Shown piece after piece: positions 1-12,500 of a DNA stretch of 64,000 nt. The notes beneath the pieces were generated by a model, which saw only the letters and a list, made by a program, of their open reading frames with translations, was not told where the DNA came from and ran no database searches. The first letter of the stretch is position 1; every line of letters starts with the position of its first letter. Where the stretch lies: the NCBI GenBank assembly GCA_034509425.1, contig JAVTVJ010000070.1, forward strand, positions 682,001 to 746,000. Reading direction: 5' to 3'. This DNA is from Eopsaltria australis. Its lineage: Eukaryota; Chordata; Aves; Passeriformes; Petroicidae. Made by a program: the position numbers and the translations under genes.

Positions 1-962
1 ATCTCCCCATTCAGAGCTGTTTGTAGAGGGTTTTATTATGGGCTGTTACTCTAGGACCTGTGTTAGACAAAGATTTTTGTATGCTCATTAGAGAAATATC
101 CTGTGGTATAGGGGACTACAACTTCAAATTTTGTAAGTATAACTCTAAGTAAATCTAGTGAATTTGGTTTGAAAAGCTACCAAGCCTTGCTGTATGACCA
201 AGACTGAACAAAGGTGAAGTTAACTATTCTGTTGAGTAGAGTATGTTCACTTAACTCTTAGTGTGAATTCACCGGGTTAGTGTCATGAAAAAAAAAATCT
301 TTCAGGTATTCAATTGCCAGGAGACACTACTTGCAGTGGTTTCATATAACACTTAAAATTACTAGAGCTGCAAAAGACTTGTGTAGTGAAAACAGAAGTT
401 TGAGCTCATGTATTTGATATAACTTAATGGTAGCTGAGTATCATTCTTTGTGGATCAAATGTCATCAACACAAATGAGTGGATAAACCAATAAAGGCTCC
501 ATTTTATTAAAATCAAAACATGCCTCCTTCCTCCTGCCTACCATAAACCCCATTCCTATTGCAAATGCCTGGCTTTCTCTTCCTCCTCACCAGCAATAAT
601 AATTACTAACACCAAACCAGTTTCACTGGGGAGTAGACATAACCTGTTCAGCTTGCTTGAGATCTTGAAAAGCAGTCTAGAGCTTTCAGCTGCAGCCAGC
701 AGGCCAGCCTGAATACTTCTTGTAGGCCCAGTCAGGACTGAACACACTACACACAGCTGGTTTGTTTTCCAGGCAGGAAGTACACACCTTCTGACTGGTG
801 GCTTTGAGGCAAAGTCTTGCATCTCAGCCTCTAAGGGGGACAGATGTCAGCATCACTCTCATTGGGAAAAGACCAAAGAAATTATTCTGAGAGAGATGTG
901 TTATAAAGACCCAGCTCAGGTATGTCACAGTTCTCTTTGAATACAACAGCCAAGATAAAAGG
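1..962. other. unique noncoding DNA
   Basis: AT-rich sequence with frequent stops in all frames. The longest open frame (minus strand, 556-822, 88 codons) has no recognisable domain and no splice context, so I treat it as chance. I see no repeat family here apart from a short A run near 290. Confidence 0.6.
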
Positions 963-1040
963 AAACAAAACAACACCCTTCTCCCGCAGCCCCAAGAAAA
1001 CCAACCAAACACCCCCCTCAAAAAAACCAAAAAAATTTAA
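963..1040. repeat. A/C-rich low-complexity tract
   Basis: About 80 bases consist almost entirely of A and C on the plus strand, with runs such as CAAAACAACACCC and ACACCCCCCTC followed by A runs. Similar shorter A/C-rich patches occur near 24459-24515 and 63079-63110. They look like low-complexity DNA. A decayed poly-A-type tail of an old insertion is possible, but I see no element attached. Confidence 0.5.
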
Positions 1041-2360
1041 AATCCAATTGCAACCACTTCATGGTGTAGTGATGGATGAAAAGAGCTAAATGGATTAGTT
1101 CTAATCTTTTCCCTACTAGGTATTGATTCGGTTGCATCACTGAGACATAAAAGGGGCACTACTGTTCAATTATTGCATATGGCAATTGTTACTAATTTAA
1201 CCTTTGTTCTGGGTATGTAGTAAGCTAATTAAAAAGACAGCTCATTCATTGTTATTAAGGCACTAATAATAATATCTCTTATTTCCCTATCAGTAGTATT
1301 CTAATTGCCAAGGACACATGGCAGGTCACAGTGCCACCTACACATTTTTCAGGGACCAGAGGTTGCATCCTTACTTTAATATAAAAGGCACAGGCTTGCT
1401 TGCTCTCCCATATCTATCCATATTGTTTAGTTTTTAACCTACTTTCTGGCATGGGTTTGGTCTTGCTCCTCAGATGTGTCCTAGACACAACTTGGGAAGA
1501 AGTATGGCCAATCACTATTACCTATTGACTGCTGAATGGCTGAAGTTACCATGTCTGAGGTTGGCAGGGAGGCAGAAGAAGCCAATCAGAAAGCATGGAA
1601 ATCATGAGTTCTCATTTATTCTTGAGACCAGAAAGTGATCCCTAATAGTTTCATTTACTTGACTAGATCTAGAGTATAAATCCCCACTGTCATGATACTT
1701 GTAATTCCCATTAGAAGAAGTCTTGGTCTTTCAATACCAATAATTCTCTGTAAAGAAGAAAAAGACAGAGGTTAGAAGAGCTTTCACAGGGTTATTTAAA
1801 CAAACATATTCATGCTACTTATACCCTCTTTCTGTACTTTTGGCAAGTCATTTTGTGCAGGTGAAGAGGACTATAAGTGCACGAAGTGATTTTTTTACTC
1901 CAGAGAATGCCAAAGATCCTGGTTGGCCATGGGACACAGTGAAATTTAGAAGAGGAGGTGTCATTTCATGCACTTTCAGTTTAGTACACATTATCAAACT
2001 GAAAGAATTGTTGGGGGCCCTTTGGGTGTACTAAGCACTTTTCCAGGGGATCCATATATACCTGTATGCTTGCACCATCATTTGTTTTAGATGCTAGTTG
2101 AAGTAATTTTCCTAGCAGCACAATTCTTCCTAAGATCCAGCGTGAGTCCATGGGTCTGAGAGAAGTGCTACTTCCACTCTTATTAAAATGCAAGCACTGC
2201 AAGCCCTTGTGCTTGTCTTGGAAAACTCCCCATTGAGTAACTTTGCTGAGCAGGATTAGTCCTGCTTAGTTTATGAGATCCAGCATGATCACAGCTGTGA
2301 TGATGTTGCACCTAGCCAAGAGAAAAAAGCAACCACGTCTTGTATATATGTCTACTTGGT
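1041..2360. other. unique noncoding DNA
   Basis: No recognisable gene or repeat. Small open frames at 1840-2034 (plus) and 1981-2202 (minus) overlap each other on opposite strands and show no protein-like pattern. Confidence 0.55.
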
Positions 2361-2451
2361 AAAAAGGAAACGAAAAAGAAAACAAAAAAGATAAAGAAAA
2401 AAAGAAAAAGAAAAAAAGAAAAAGAAAAGAAAAAGAAAAAGAAAAAAAGAA
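2361..2451 (+). repeat. (GAAAA)n-like purine simple repeat
   Basis: A run of A with single G residues spaced 4-7 bases apart gives an imperfect GAAAA/GAAAAAAA repeat. From about 2393 to 2451 the plus strand contains only purines; earlier in the tract there are a few C or T interruptions. It is a simple sequence repeat. Such homopurine tracts can adopt unusual helical forms, but nothing nearby indicates a function. Confidence 0.9.
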
Positions 2452-3429
2452 CTAATTGAGGAGGAATTTTTTTCAGAGTTTTTCCCTCTCTTTATAATTA
2501 ACTACACTTTGTTCACCATTTTGAGGGGATTTATTTTTAACTTTGGTTGAAACTCTTTTGTACAGAAGTCTGTGTTATATGAATTCCAGGTTTTGTTAGC
2601 GATGGATTAAGTTGTGGGAGACTCTGACCTTGTGATACTACCATGTTTCTGCTAAACAAAGTCCAGTATGCCAAACAAAGATGTAGCAAGTAGTTACGAA
2701 ATGGCACGGCTATTACACATGCTTTTGATTCTCATTGTCTGGTGTTTATTTTGGGATAATTCTGTTTTGAGAGTGGAAAAACCAGACTGTAAATAAAAGA
2801 GAGGCGTACAATAAATGCACTATGCTATACACTTCTCAAAAGGCTAATGGAGGGCTCATCAGTGAGTGCCTAGAAAATAGGAAAATTATTTTCGATGGTG
2901 AAAGAAAAAGGTAAGAATATTCTGGGACACTATGACAAGTCAGAAAAATAGTTATTCACCCACTTGCGCAAAGCCTGAGTAATTTACTATTGCAGCTCAC
3001 AGTCTGTGTTGTTTCCCTCCTGTGTAAGGTTTCTAGGTCACCATCTCTGGTGTTGTTCTAAACCATGCAGCTCCACTCCCAACACACCTCCCTTCTGCTG
3101 GACAGTGGGAGAATATCTATTGCAGCTTCCAGGAGATGTTGAGTTAGCTGGTACTGCATTTCCACTCCTGACTTCTCTCCCATATTACCCCACCCATGAA
3201 ACCAGATGATAGGAAAGGAAAGAAGAGGGAAGGGAACAGGTCAGACTGAAAGTCAAATGAATTCAAAGACCTAAAAGAGTGCAATAATAATAATCCAAAA
3301 GCATAGTCCAAGAGATACTAATGCCATTTTAAGAAGAAACTTTTGTTAGTCATGTGGATTCAGCCCTTAGTCCCAGAAAACATAATCTAAGTTATCTACT
3401 TGTAGTTTTATAGCTCTATAAATCTTTAA
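2452..3429. other. unique noncoding DNA
   Basis: AT-rich with stops in all frames. One 67-codon open frame at 3006-3209 (plus) is unremarkable. No repeat recognised. Confidence 0.5.
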
Positions 3430-3515
3430 GGCCAAATTCTGTCCTTCTACACATGCAGGACTCCATTTATTCCATGAGGAGTTGCACTTTTATATCAGAG
3501 GGTGAAATCTGGTTA
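3430..3515. mobile_element. possible ancient amniote MITE-like fragment
   Basis: The stretch contains the phrase GGCCAAATTCTGTCC, followed by ACTCCATTTATTCCATGAGG and GGTGAAATCTGG. I associate this layout (a GGCCAGATTCTG-like end, then a block related to ACTCCATTGAAGTCAATGGAG) with an old, short nonautonomous element common in turtle, crocodile and bird DNA. The match is by eye and heavily decayed, and only part of the element would be present. It could also be a coincidence of short words. Confidence 0.25.
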
Positions 3516-6500
3516 TATTTTCTAGATAGCAATAGGAAAAAGGGGAGGTCTTTCACTTTTAAAAACATTTACTGTATCCTAGCAATGTGCAGTGATGCTA
3601 TGCAAGCCTGACAACAGACAAATGGTATTGAGAGATATTAAACCTTACAGAAGACAATGTGATAATCTTTGGGAGCCTGTAGGTAGGGCAAGTTCCAAAC
3701 ATTTATTCTAGGCACAAGGCAACTCAGGCAATATAGAAGGAAATATCTTAAACCCTTGTGTTGAGCTTGATGCAAACCTCAAGAAAATCTGACTGTCCAG
3801 AAATATAAACAGACAGGGGAACTTGGAGAAGCAAACATTTTGTCCTCAAGGATTTGTAACTCAAAAAAATTATATCTACTTTTTTTTTATCATGTGTAGT
3901 CTGCATTTGAAAAATCTTAGCTTGAGATTGTTGCTTTACAGCTTAGAGCTTAAGCGATTTTAAAGTTCTTAAAAGCAACAACTAAACTCTCTCCATAAGC
4001 AAATAAAGTATGAATCAGCTGTTTAATTCTCCAGGATAAAAAAATGAAAGCAACAGGAAGAATTGTACCAAAGGAACAGCTTTATGATCTTGTTAGCTAC
4101 AAAGTACAGCTAATTAGAGAAAACATTCTGAATTTAAACCTTGCTGGAATGAGAAATTGTTATTCACAAAGGCATAGTATGGCTGTGCATGCAGCCTGTC
4201 ACTATTTATGATGCCAAGACTCTTGAATAGATTGTGCAGGAGGAGAGGGAGATGGGAGACTGAAGGTGAAAAACACTGCTGGCTTCCATAATCTCAACTT
4301 CTTTCAGCCATATTTACCAATTTACAGAAACATGAACTGCAAACACAGTAACTGCTGGAAGCTTTTCTATGGAAACTTTGAAACAATTTAATTTTCATCT
4401 TCTAAAATACCATAGGATGTGTTCTTAGTCTTTGTGACAAGATTCTGCCACTTCAACAACTCACCTTCTTCCAGTTAAGAGAACTATAATTTGGTCAGTA
4501 TTTACTGTTGTGTGTTATGTGCTCTACCAAAAACTTTCAAAGGAAGTGTCTCCCAAAGGAATGTGCTAAGAGGTATGAATGAAAGTTTGAGAAATATCAT
4601 ACAGGGAAAGACTTATTTATACTCCTGTAAATGAAGCATCTTGGTACATCTTCAAGTTTTGTTGCCTTGCATACATCTGACTTGACAGCATCATGCTCTG
4701 GATCTTGGCTGTAGAGATGAAGGGAAGGAACAGAGAGAATTGCAGCACATCCAGCTGTGGTGGCAGGACATTCTACTTGACCCTTTGAGCAGAGTTGATG
4801 CAACTTTTGAAACAATTTCATTTCCTGTCCCTGTTGTAGAGTCCAGCAATCATAAATGAAGATTGAGAGAGAGAGGAACCTGAACCAGTTTTTTTTGCAT
4901 AGCTCAGCAAGGTACTCAGCACAACTTTTTGACAAGGATTAGATGCTAGTATTTTAAAAGGTAGTTGCAAAACATTTGCCAAAAAATAATTCTCATATCC
5001 ACCGTCTTAATACAATGACTAAATAATCTAAAATGTACACCTAAAGAAATAAAATACAGTTGCAGTATTCAAGACTTCTTTATTATAAAACCACTTAGGA
5101 TGGATAGGAAAAAGTTCCTTTATGGAAACCTTAAAGGTGTTGCTCCTTAAGGTGTTGCTCCTCTAGCTGCTGTACATTTGGGTTCTTGAAGAGGAGATAA
5201 AGGCATGGCTCTTCATTTACAGATATTTTTACAGCTACTGAATGACTGGCTTGAAGCCGTTATGGTTGAGGCCAATCTCATGACAAGTCCTTACTGCTGC
5301 CTTCTGCTGCCAATGAGAGCAATTTCAGAGGCCTTTTTCTACTTAGGTTGCTTTCCTTCTCATGAGTTTACCAGTGAATTGAGTCATTCTCTGTGCCCAG
5401 TGATTTTGTGGTAACTCGTTGGTTTAAAGTCCTCCAGAATGATATCTTTAATATGCTTATGAAACTTCTTCACCAGTAAAATATGTGGGCTAAGCCCAAA
5501 ACCAACACTAGCACATCTGGGGTATCTATATTTTCTGGCATCACTTTCCAGTACAGCCACATAATAATTAAATATCTAGCTGATATCATAGCCAGTCTGG
5601 ATAGCTGTTTTATCAGATGTTAAATAGCAGGAAAACATAGAAAAATAGCAACGGCAAGCTCTGCTTTATATGATAACCTCAGAATGCATCGTACAAAATA
5701 AGGCATTATTAGCTCTTACTGCTGGTTGAAATAACATTCACATTCATGTGGTAGTGAAGTCACTTAACTGATAGCAATGGTGTCCTAATAATTGATTTCT
5801 GTGAACTCCCTGAGATGTTCTGGTGTTGAATAAAGCTATTTCCAAAGCCATGATGGAGAGGCATGGTATGCCAGTGGGGTGACATTTTCTTCACCCAGTG
5901 ACCAAGGGAATGCGCTACATCTAACAATGCCAAGTCATATTTCTCACTTAAATCTGTGTTTCATTGTCCATTTCTAAGTTGTTATTCATCACAGTCAATC
6001 TAATTGTTATCCTCCTTATCACTGACACTGGTATGGTTGAACGAGATTAATCACAGGTCATTTAATCAAGCCAGACCCTCTAATTTCTGTGTGCATTTTG
6101 GGTTTTTTGATAAGAATTATCTGCATTAGCTCACTACTCCAATACTGTGTCCTGTCCATTTACAGCAGACATAGTGCCCCACAGTGCCCAGTGTCTCTGG
6201 ACAGCAAATTCTTCAGCTTTATCATGGTTCTGTCATTTCCTTTTCATGTAAATCTGCTGTACCTCCATCTGCCACCTGTGGAACAGGCTTAATTAAGTCT
6301 GCCTCATACTGGGGCTGCTGGATAGGGCTTAATTCCCTGGGTGTGTCTCTACTGCTGCTTTATTTTGGATGAGGCTTTTGAAGTGGACTTCTTCCATCTG
6401 CTCTGATTGCCACACTTTGGTTCATCTTGGAGCATGTCTCACCATATGCTTCTTGGGTCCTTCCTTGTGCTCAGCTGGAGGACACACTCCAGCTCCACAT

Positions 6501-8469
6501 CTGGTGCTGTTCAAACAACAGGAATGGAATAAATCTAGTCCTGAGACCTTCAAAATATTTAGCATAGGGGATATTGAGTCTCTGGTGCTAACTGTTTTGC
6601 AGGTCCTATTCCTACTGTGCCATGGTATATAATGAAAGCATAGCCATTATTATAAATGATGGTTCCCTTTGTGATCCTTGGATGAAGAGAACTGCAAAAC
6701 TATGAGGTTTTGTGTGCATTTCAGGGGATAAATGCAGCCTTTGTGTTTTAATCCCAAATTTTGGCTTTCTTTCACTGTACTATTTTAGTGGGAAATTCCA
6801 TAGTTTATATAAGAAAGTTTACCTTAGAAGATCTAATAGCAAATGGAACCTGCTTCTGCACTTATGTAAATAAAATCTATTCATGCTGAGCTCATTCTGG
6901 TCCATGGACATTAACCAGCAATGTTTATTTTTTTATACCTGGCAAATTTCCCTGAAATTTTCATTTTGAATAGATGCAGAAGGTTAACACCAGTAGTTTA
7001 TTTTGATACACACTATATACACATCCTCAGATACTAAGCTACACTTTGGGGTTACAGTACACTTAGTTTTTAAGTCCACCACAGCAATATTCCCCTTACC
7101 CCACCATATGCTTGAAATGAAAATATAAATGCAAAAGAACTCTCGTAACACATCAGTCCCTTGCAGCAGTTCTGTGTTTTAGAGCACGCCGTTTTTACTG
7201 GTGCTGTCTTGTGGTTGATTCTTATTCCACTCTTATATCTTTCACTCTGATACAATGCTGATTGTCTCTGCGTATTACTTTTAATATAAATAAGCATATG
7301 AATAATGAGGCTGAGAGAAATAATTTTTGTTACTTGCTCAAGTCCCTGGTTTTTCTTTTGTCCTGTACAAACTTGGTTTTTTTTCTGTTTACCATAACTA
7401 TTGACAACACTACAGAAACCCCTGGCTTTTTGTGTGGTGGCAAAGTTTCACTCAGTTTCGTGGACATTATTTTATAGGCCAGCTCTGCTCAGTTAGCCCT
7501 TGTACTGATAAAAGTCTCTCCATGTCTCTTAGCCAGCAAGAGGTGCTGAGGAATGATGCAACAAATATCTTTTCACTGAGATACTTGGGTTCCCTCAGTA
7601 CTCAACACAAAGATTTTCACTAACTTGTGAGCTGGATCTAAGCATTGTCACATCAAAGTGAGGATTTAGTTCTATTTTTAGGATGGCATTTGGCTACAGC
7701 AGGGACATTCTTCTTTTGCTCTTGTTTTAATTAAATAACCTTTAAGACAAGTGAGCAGGAACATTCAACCCAAAGCAATGCTTTCTGTTACTCCAAGAGG
7801 GAGCAGTGTGAATGCATAGCATTTATTAAAGACTTGGCTCTTCTTGATCTCCTTGGATAGATCAATGACAATATATTACAATGATAGAGGTGGATAACCA
7901 ATAAAGAGAGGAAATATTGCTAATCCTTAAACTAACTAGCAAGATAAACTGCAATCACAGCTTTAAACAATATATTATGTTAAACAGTGATCAAAGAAAA
8001 TCCAAAGAAGGTAAGCAAATATAGAAAGATTTTCTTGTTGTCAAATTAGTGACTACTGGTTATCATTCACCCTTAAAAATTCCCCTGCATATTTGTTAAC
8101 AGTAGTCCTACCATAACTAAAATGACTACTGAAACACGAATCCTCACTCTACTTGCAGCTGCAAGTTTCCATGTAGTGACTGAATAAATATCTTCAGTAG
8201 TCTTCTAGGGAACCATTTGTAAGGCCTGGAAAATACATATTATTTCTCATGTCACTGTATTCCTTCAATGTCTTGGAGGTTTCAGTTCTCAGTGTGTGAT
8301 GTGGACACCTTTCTTCCAGGAAGGTCTATGAAACCAGATAACCACTGGACACAAACACTTTATTAACAAGAACAGACAGGCATATGCACCTTGGAATACT
8401 TAATCAGCTAGCCAAAAACAATCACTGAACCAGCAATGAGTAGTTTAAACAAAATATGGAATACCCTGG
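3516..8469. other. unique noncoding DNA
   Basis: About 5 kb without a recognisable gene. The longest open frame is 112 codons on the minus strand (4597-4935). It has scattered cysteines but no domain I recognise and no splice signals that would make it an exon. A short direct repeat of 16/15 bases sits at 5129-5159. Several small open frames at 6089-7623 overlap in different frames and look like chance. Confidence 0.5.
5129..5159. repeat. 15-16 bp tandem duplication
   Basis: Two adjacent copies of CCTTAA(A)GGTGTTGCT, at 5129-5144 and 5145-5159, differ only by one A. This is consistent with a small replication-slippage duplication. Confidence 0.8.
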
Positions 8470-9520
8470 AAGACACCAGGTTGAGAGAATATATACTGTA
8501 ATTCCCATCCACAAAAATGGGAGCCTAGCAAATTACAAATGCCTAGAAAGATAATCCTGTTACCAAATAAATCCTACAATACTAGAGCGTATAATCACTT
8601 TATGAACATTGAATATTTTTACAGCAATAAAAAAGTGTTGCATGGATTTATCAGAAACAAATTCATCTCATTTTTCTTTGACAGATTAATTGGCCAAGGG
8701 AATAAGGATGAAGAATAGACTTGTTAGATCTTGATTTTAAGAAAGCTTTCCACAGAGTCCTACACATTTTTCTCAAAAGGAAACTGGAAAAATGCAGTGT
8801 AGATGAGTTCACCATAACATGCACATGGACAGATGTCACTTGTTGCTCTAGTTCTAGTCCTTATTTTCATGAATGACTTGAAATACAGAGCAGTGAATCT
8901 TCAAGTTACACCAGCAGGTGGGAAGTGCCAGCACTTCAGAGGACTGTGTTGGAGCCTGGAGAGACAATCTGATACAAGTGGTACAAATTCAGAAAAAATA
9001 ACAAGTTTCATTTATCTGACAGTGTGTTCATTTGCCACAGATGTCAACTGCATGAATACAAAATGGGAAAAGTTTATGTGGGATGCAGGACAAAAAAGAA
9101 ACCTGAAGACTATAGAGGCCCTAAGCTTAGTAAGAGTAAGCTGCACTATATGACTGAGGAAAGATGAATCTCACTGCAGAGCATCTTAGTAAGACTGCCT
9201 TATATTCTGTTTTACTCTGCTGGCACTGGGAGACTCAGTTTGAGTCCTGTTTTGGGCATCACACTATAAAATTATAGATAGATGTGTAGAACCAAACTGG
9301 AGAGAGTTCAGAGGAGAAGAAGAATGATAAGTAGTATGGAAAACACACTGCATGAGGAAAGGTCAAGAGAACTGGTACTGTTTAGTCTAGAAAGTGAAGA
9401 TGAGAACAATGTGCCAGCAGCTTTCCTGTATACAGAGCTAGCTGTTCACCCTGTCCACGACAGGCAGACAAGGAGGTGATAATTTAATTTGCAGCAAAAA
9501 GTTTTACTGCTCTATTGGGG
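8470..9520 (+). mobile_element. decayed CR1/L3-type LINE, reverse transcriptase region
   Basis: On the plus strand the order of recognisable pieces follows the RT part of a CR1/L3-clade LINE. A segment like 'CCCATCCACAAAAATGGGAGC' in outline lies at about 8507. Next come GCATGGATTTATCAGAAACAA (about 8640), then TTGATTTTAAGAAAGCTTT (about 8731; in intact elements this encodes the L-D-F-S-K-A-F motif), then ATGAATGACTTG (about 8869). Further on are GTTTTGGGCATCACACT (about 9249), AGAGAGTTCAGAGGAGAAG (about 9301) and a stretch like the 'GEERL-ELGLFSLEK' coding part (about 9355-9400). A terminal piece, TTTGCAGCAAAAAG, is at about 9488. The frame is broken many times by stops and indels, so no protein is made. 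Edges are approximate. The divergence implies an old insertion. Family assignment is from pattern memory; CR1 and L3 are closely related and I cannot separate them here. Confidence 0.6.
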
Positions 9521-12500
9521 AACAGCTGTGAGTTGGAAGGCAGTGTTATGGTAGAATAAGTAGGTCTCAAACAGAGCTTGTGGAATCCAGTACACAGGAC
9601 AGATTTGTGCAGGGCTGAGGTGTCTCCAGTATGGTCCAAGGGACTGAAGGTGTCTGCAAGCAGAGAGAATATTTGTCTGACAATATGTTCATGTTTTCTG
9701 TCCTTCAGCTTTCTATCAAGAAAAGAAACTCCCACTGGATTTCAACTTGTGACAAAGAGTTTTATTATTTCTCTGAATTTAAAGGATATCTATTTACTCA
9801 GCTTCCATTATTTCAGTGTCCTCTCTTCTTGCTCAGACTGCTCCCCAAACCTCATAGCAACATGTGTGTTACGATTGTTATTTCACTTGGAGTTTATTGC
9901 TCATACTCCCATTTTGTGTAATATGAAAAAAACATTCTTATATTTAGGAGTATGCAATATACTGATAACAGTTTAAAAGGAAAATATTGACATTAATGTG
10001 GCTGTGATAATGTGAGTAAATATTTAGCTGACTATTTAGTAGCTGGATAATCAAGGAATGCCATACAACCCAAAACCAGGTGTATAACAAGAAGATTCAG
10101 TTCCCTTCACTCCTTTCATGGCTCCAGAAATAGGTACTAGCACAGAATCACAGACTTAGCTGATTTCCACATGTCTGGACATGCCAGTGTCTCAATTCAT
10201 CTTACTTCAAATGCCATTTTAAAATACATCTGTGCTGTAATGCATAAAAGGAACCTGCTGTGCAATAACGTCTTATGTAAATTGTGACTTGTGGTTGTTG
10301 CTACAGCTCCACTAAACATTACAAGAACATTTCACCCCTACACTTTAACTGGCCACTGCTTGTCTTAAACACCTGCCTTGTGTTTGAGATTGCAAACTTT
10401 TCAGGTCAGAGTTTACCTGTACAGAGTTGTCTGTACAGTGCCTCACACATTGCCCTCTTGCCTGTCATTCTCATTTGTACTCTAAGCATTATCCACACTA
10501 GATACTTTAGTTCTACAGATCCAAGCTATGTCTAACTCTTCTTTGTAACACCTTTAAGTTCCCAGTTCTGAGTTATCCTCTGGGACCTTTATTAATCCAC
10601 CATGAACCTTTTTACTACATTATTAACTTCCTGTCCTTTGGCTAAAGCAATGCTGCCCTACTCCTCCAAGTGGCTTCTGCAGTGCTTATTTTCCTGCTCC
10701 TATGGCCCTGTCTGCTCTTCCAGTGGCTCCTCCTTCACCACCACATCAAATGAACTACCTCTTGCTCTTCTCAGGCTGTCTAATGGCTTACTGCCATATT
10801 CCAAGCAGCCAGTTCTGTTCTCCCTCTTGGCCAGCTTTCATCACCCACATCCTAGATTTTCAGACATGTACTTGCACATTCCCAGCTCAAGGTTTCTCAG
10901 CAGAGTAGGCAAAATCAAATTTTGCTACCCCAGCAAGTTGACTGCTGGTGTGCTGGCACTGTTGATAATGTTTTTTAATAGTTTCTTCTACTCTCTTTTG
11001 TACAGTCTGTCCATATTAATCTCCTCTCTCCCCTACTCTCCCTTTTCCTCTCTCCATGCCCTTTTAGGTTAGAAATTTATCAGGGAAGGAGCCATTCATT
11101 TGTTTATCGATCCAGCACAATAGGGTCTTGGCCAATTACTGGAACTCACAGATAAGTCATTCAGTCTTCATTAGCATCTCAAGGTTTCTGCTTTCCATTG
11201 CAACACACATAGGTTTTTAACAAGATCAACAGAGTTACTTCCAAACTTCTAATCATTAGGTATTCATTTTGACACTGACAAATCCAGCTCTCATTTCTTT
11301 ATCAGTTCTTTATCCAAATCTGTGCCTTTTAAGAACTGCGTAAAATTTTCTATTTTTCATTTTCTGTGTTGATTAATTTGTCTTCCTCAACAGATTATCC
11401 TTGAAACATAGTTTATTCTGCTTGGTCATTTTACTATTCCAAATTATATTACCAATATTTTTCAGCCCTGTAAATCATATAATCAGTCACTACTGTCAAA
11501 TTTGAAGACCATTATATGCTCAGAGGAATTGTTCACCTCTTTCATAGAGAAGCTCACTGGAGTCTGTGGTGACCTCTAATGGTGGTAAAAACCCCGTACC
11601 TGGAGCAAGAGCACAGGGAATTCTGCATTTCCCATCTTTCTCTTCGTCTACAGAGTGCACATTTACTCAAACTGGTGATTCTGTCACTAGAATGAATCCA
11701 ATATTCCTTTACCTCGCTTACCTTGTTCAACTATTATTTGAAAACTCTGGAGAAAAAAACATAAACCTCTAGAGGGTCAGCAGCATGCAGGTACCCTCAG
11801 ACATGTGTCTTTTTCACTCCCAGTGCTGGTAATACAGAGGCCTGAACACCTGGCTGAAATTAGCACATTCATAAAGGTCAACTGGCTGAAATTCACAGAG
11901 AGCAAAACAGAAGCAACAGTTTCAGGAAATGGAAAGTATTTGGCAAAACTAGTTGCAGCACTTCTCACCATGGGGAGCTTTGCTCTGTCAAATAGCCAGC
12001 TGTAGTTATCATCTTTATGGATTTCCAGAAGCCTGTTGGATTTTTTAGTGAGTGGCAGAAGTGCTAGAACTACATATCTGGCAACTTGGTCACAGCGATT
12101 TCTCTATTGGATGGGAGTCCCAGCAACTTTCAGCATATTTACTGCAGGATACTGTGCTTGGGAAGAGGTTGCACCCGCCCCGGAAAGAGTCGCACAACAG
12201 CATTTGTGCCTGCAGCAAGACTGGAGATCTCATTGCTCTGCTTGTTTTGCCAGATGGCTGCTGTATGACAAAGTGCTTTGAAGTCCAAGGTCTCCATCTG
12301 GAATGAAGCATCTTCAGGCAAGGTGTACCTGCTATGTGCAACACAGCATGTAAGCTGTTAATAAGGGTTCTTTGTAAGAACTCTTTTGATTTATTAAAAT
12401 ATAACTACATGGACAGGCAGTGGCAAATGTAAAAGAGGACCAGGCAGAAAGTGCAGTTGGCTTTTTACCACTATGGCACACAGATGAAAAAACCCAACCT

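Noticed and set aside
4597..4935. 112-codon minus-strand open frame with several cysteines
   Set aside because: No recognisable domain, no splice context and no conserved spacing of cysteines.
10141..10155. CR1 terminal octamer (CACAGAATCACAGA)
   Set aside because: Too short, with no CR1 3' sequence next to it. Similar words occur by chance.
10602..11072. 156-codon open frame
   Set aside because: Pyrimidine-rich strand with few A, so stops are rare. The Leu/Ser/Phe-rich translation has no domain, and other open frames overlap it.
12036..12344. Cluster of overlapping 60-84 codon frames on both strands
   Set aside because: Several frames open at once point to local composition. No frame gave a recognisable protein.
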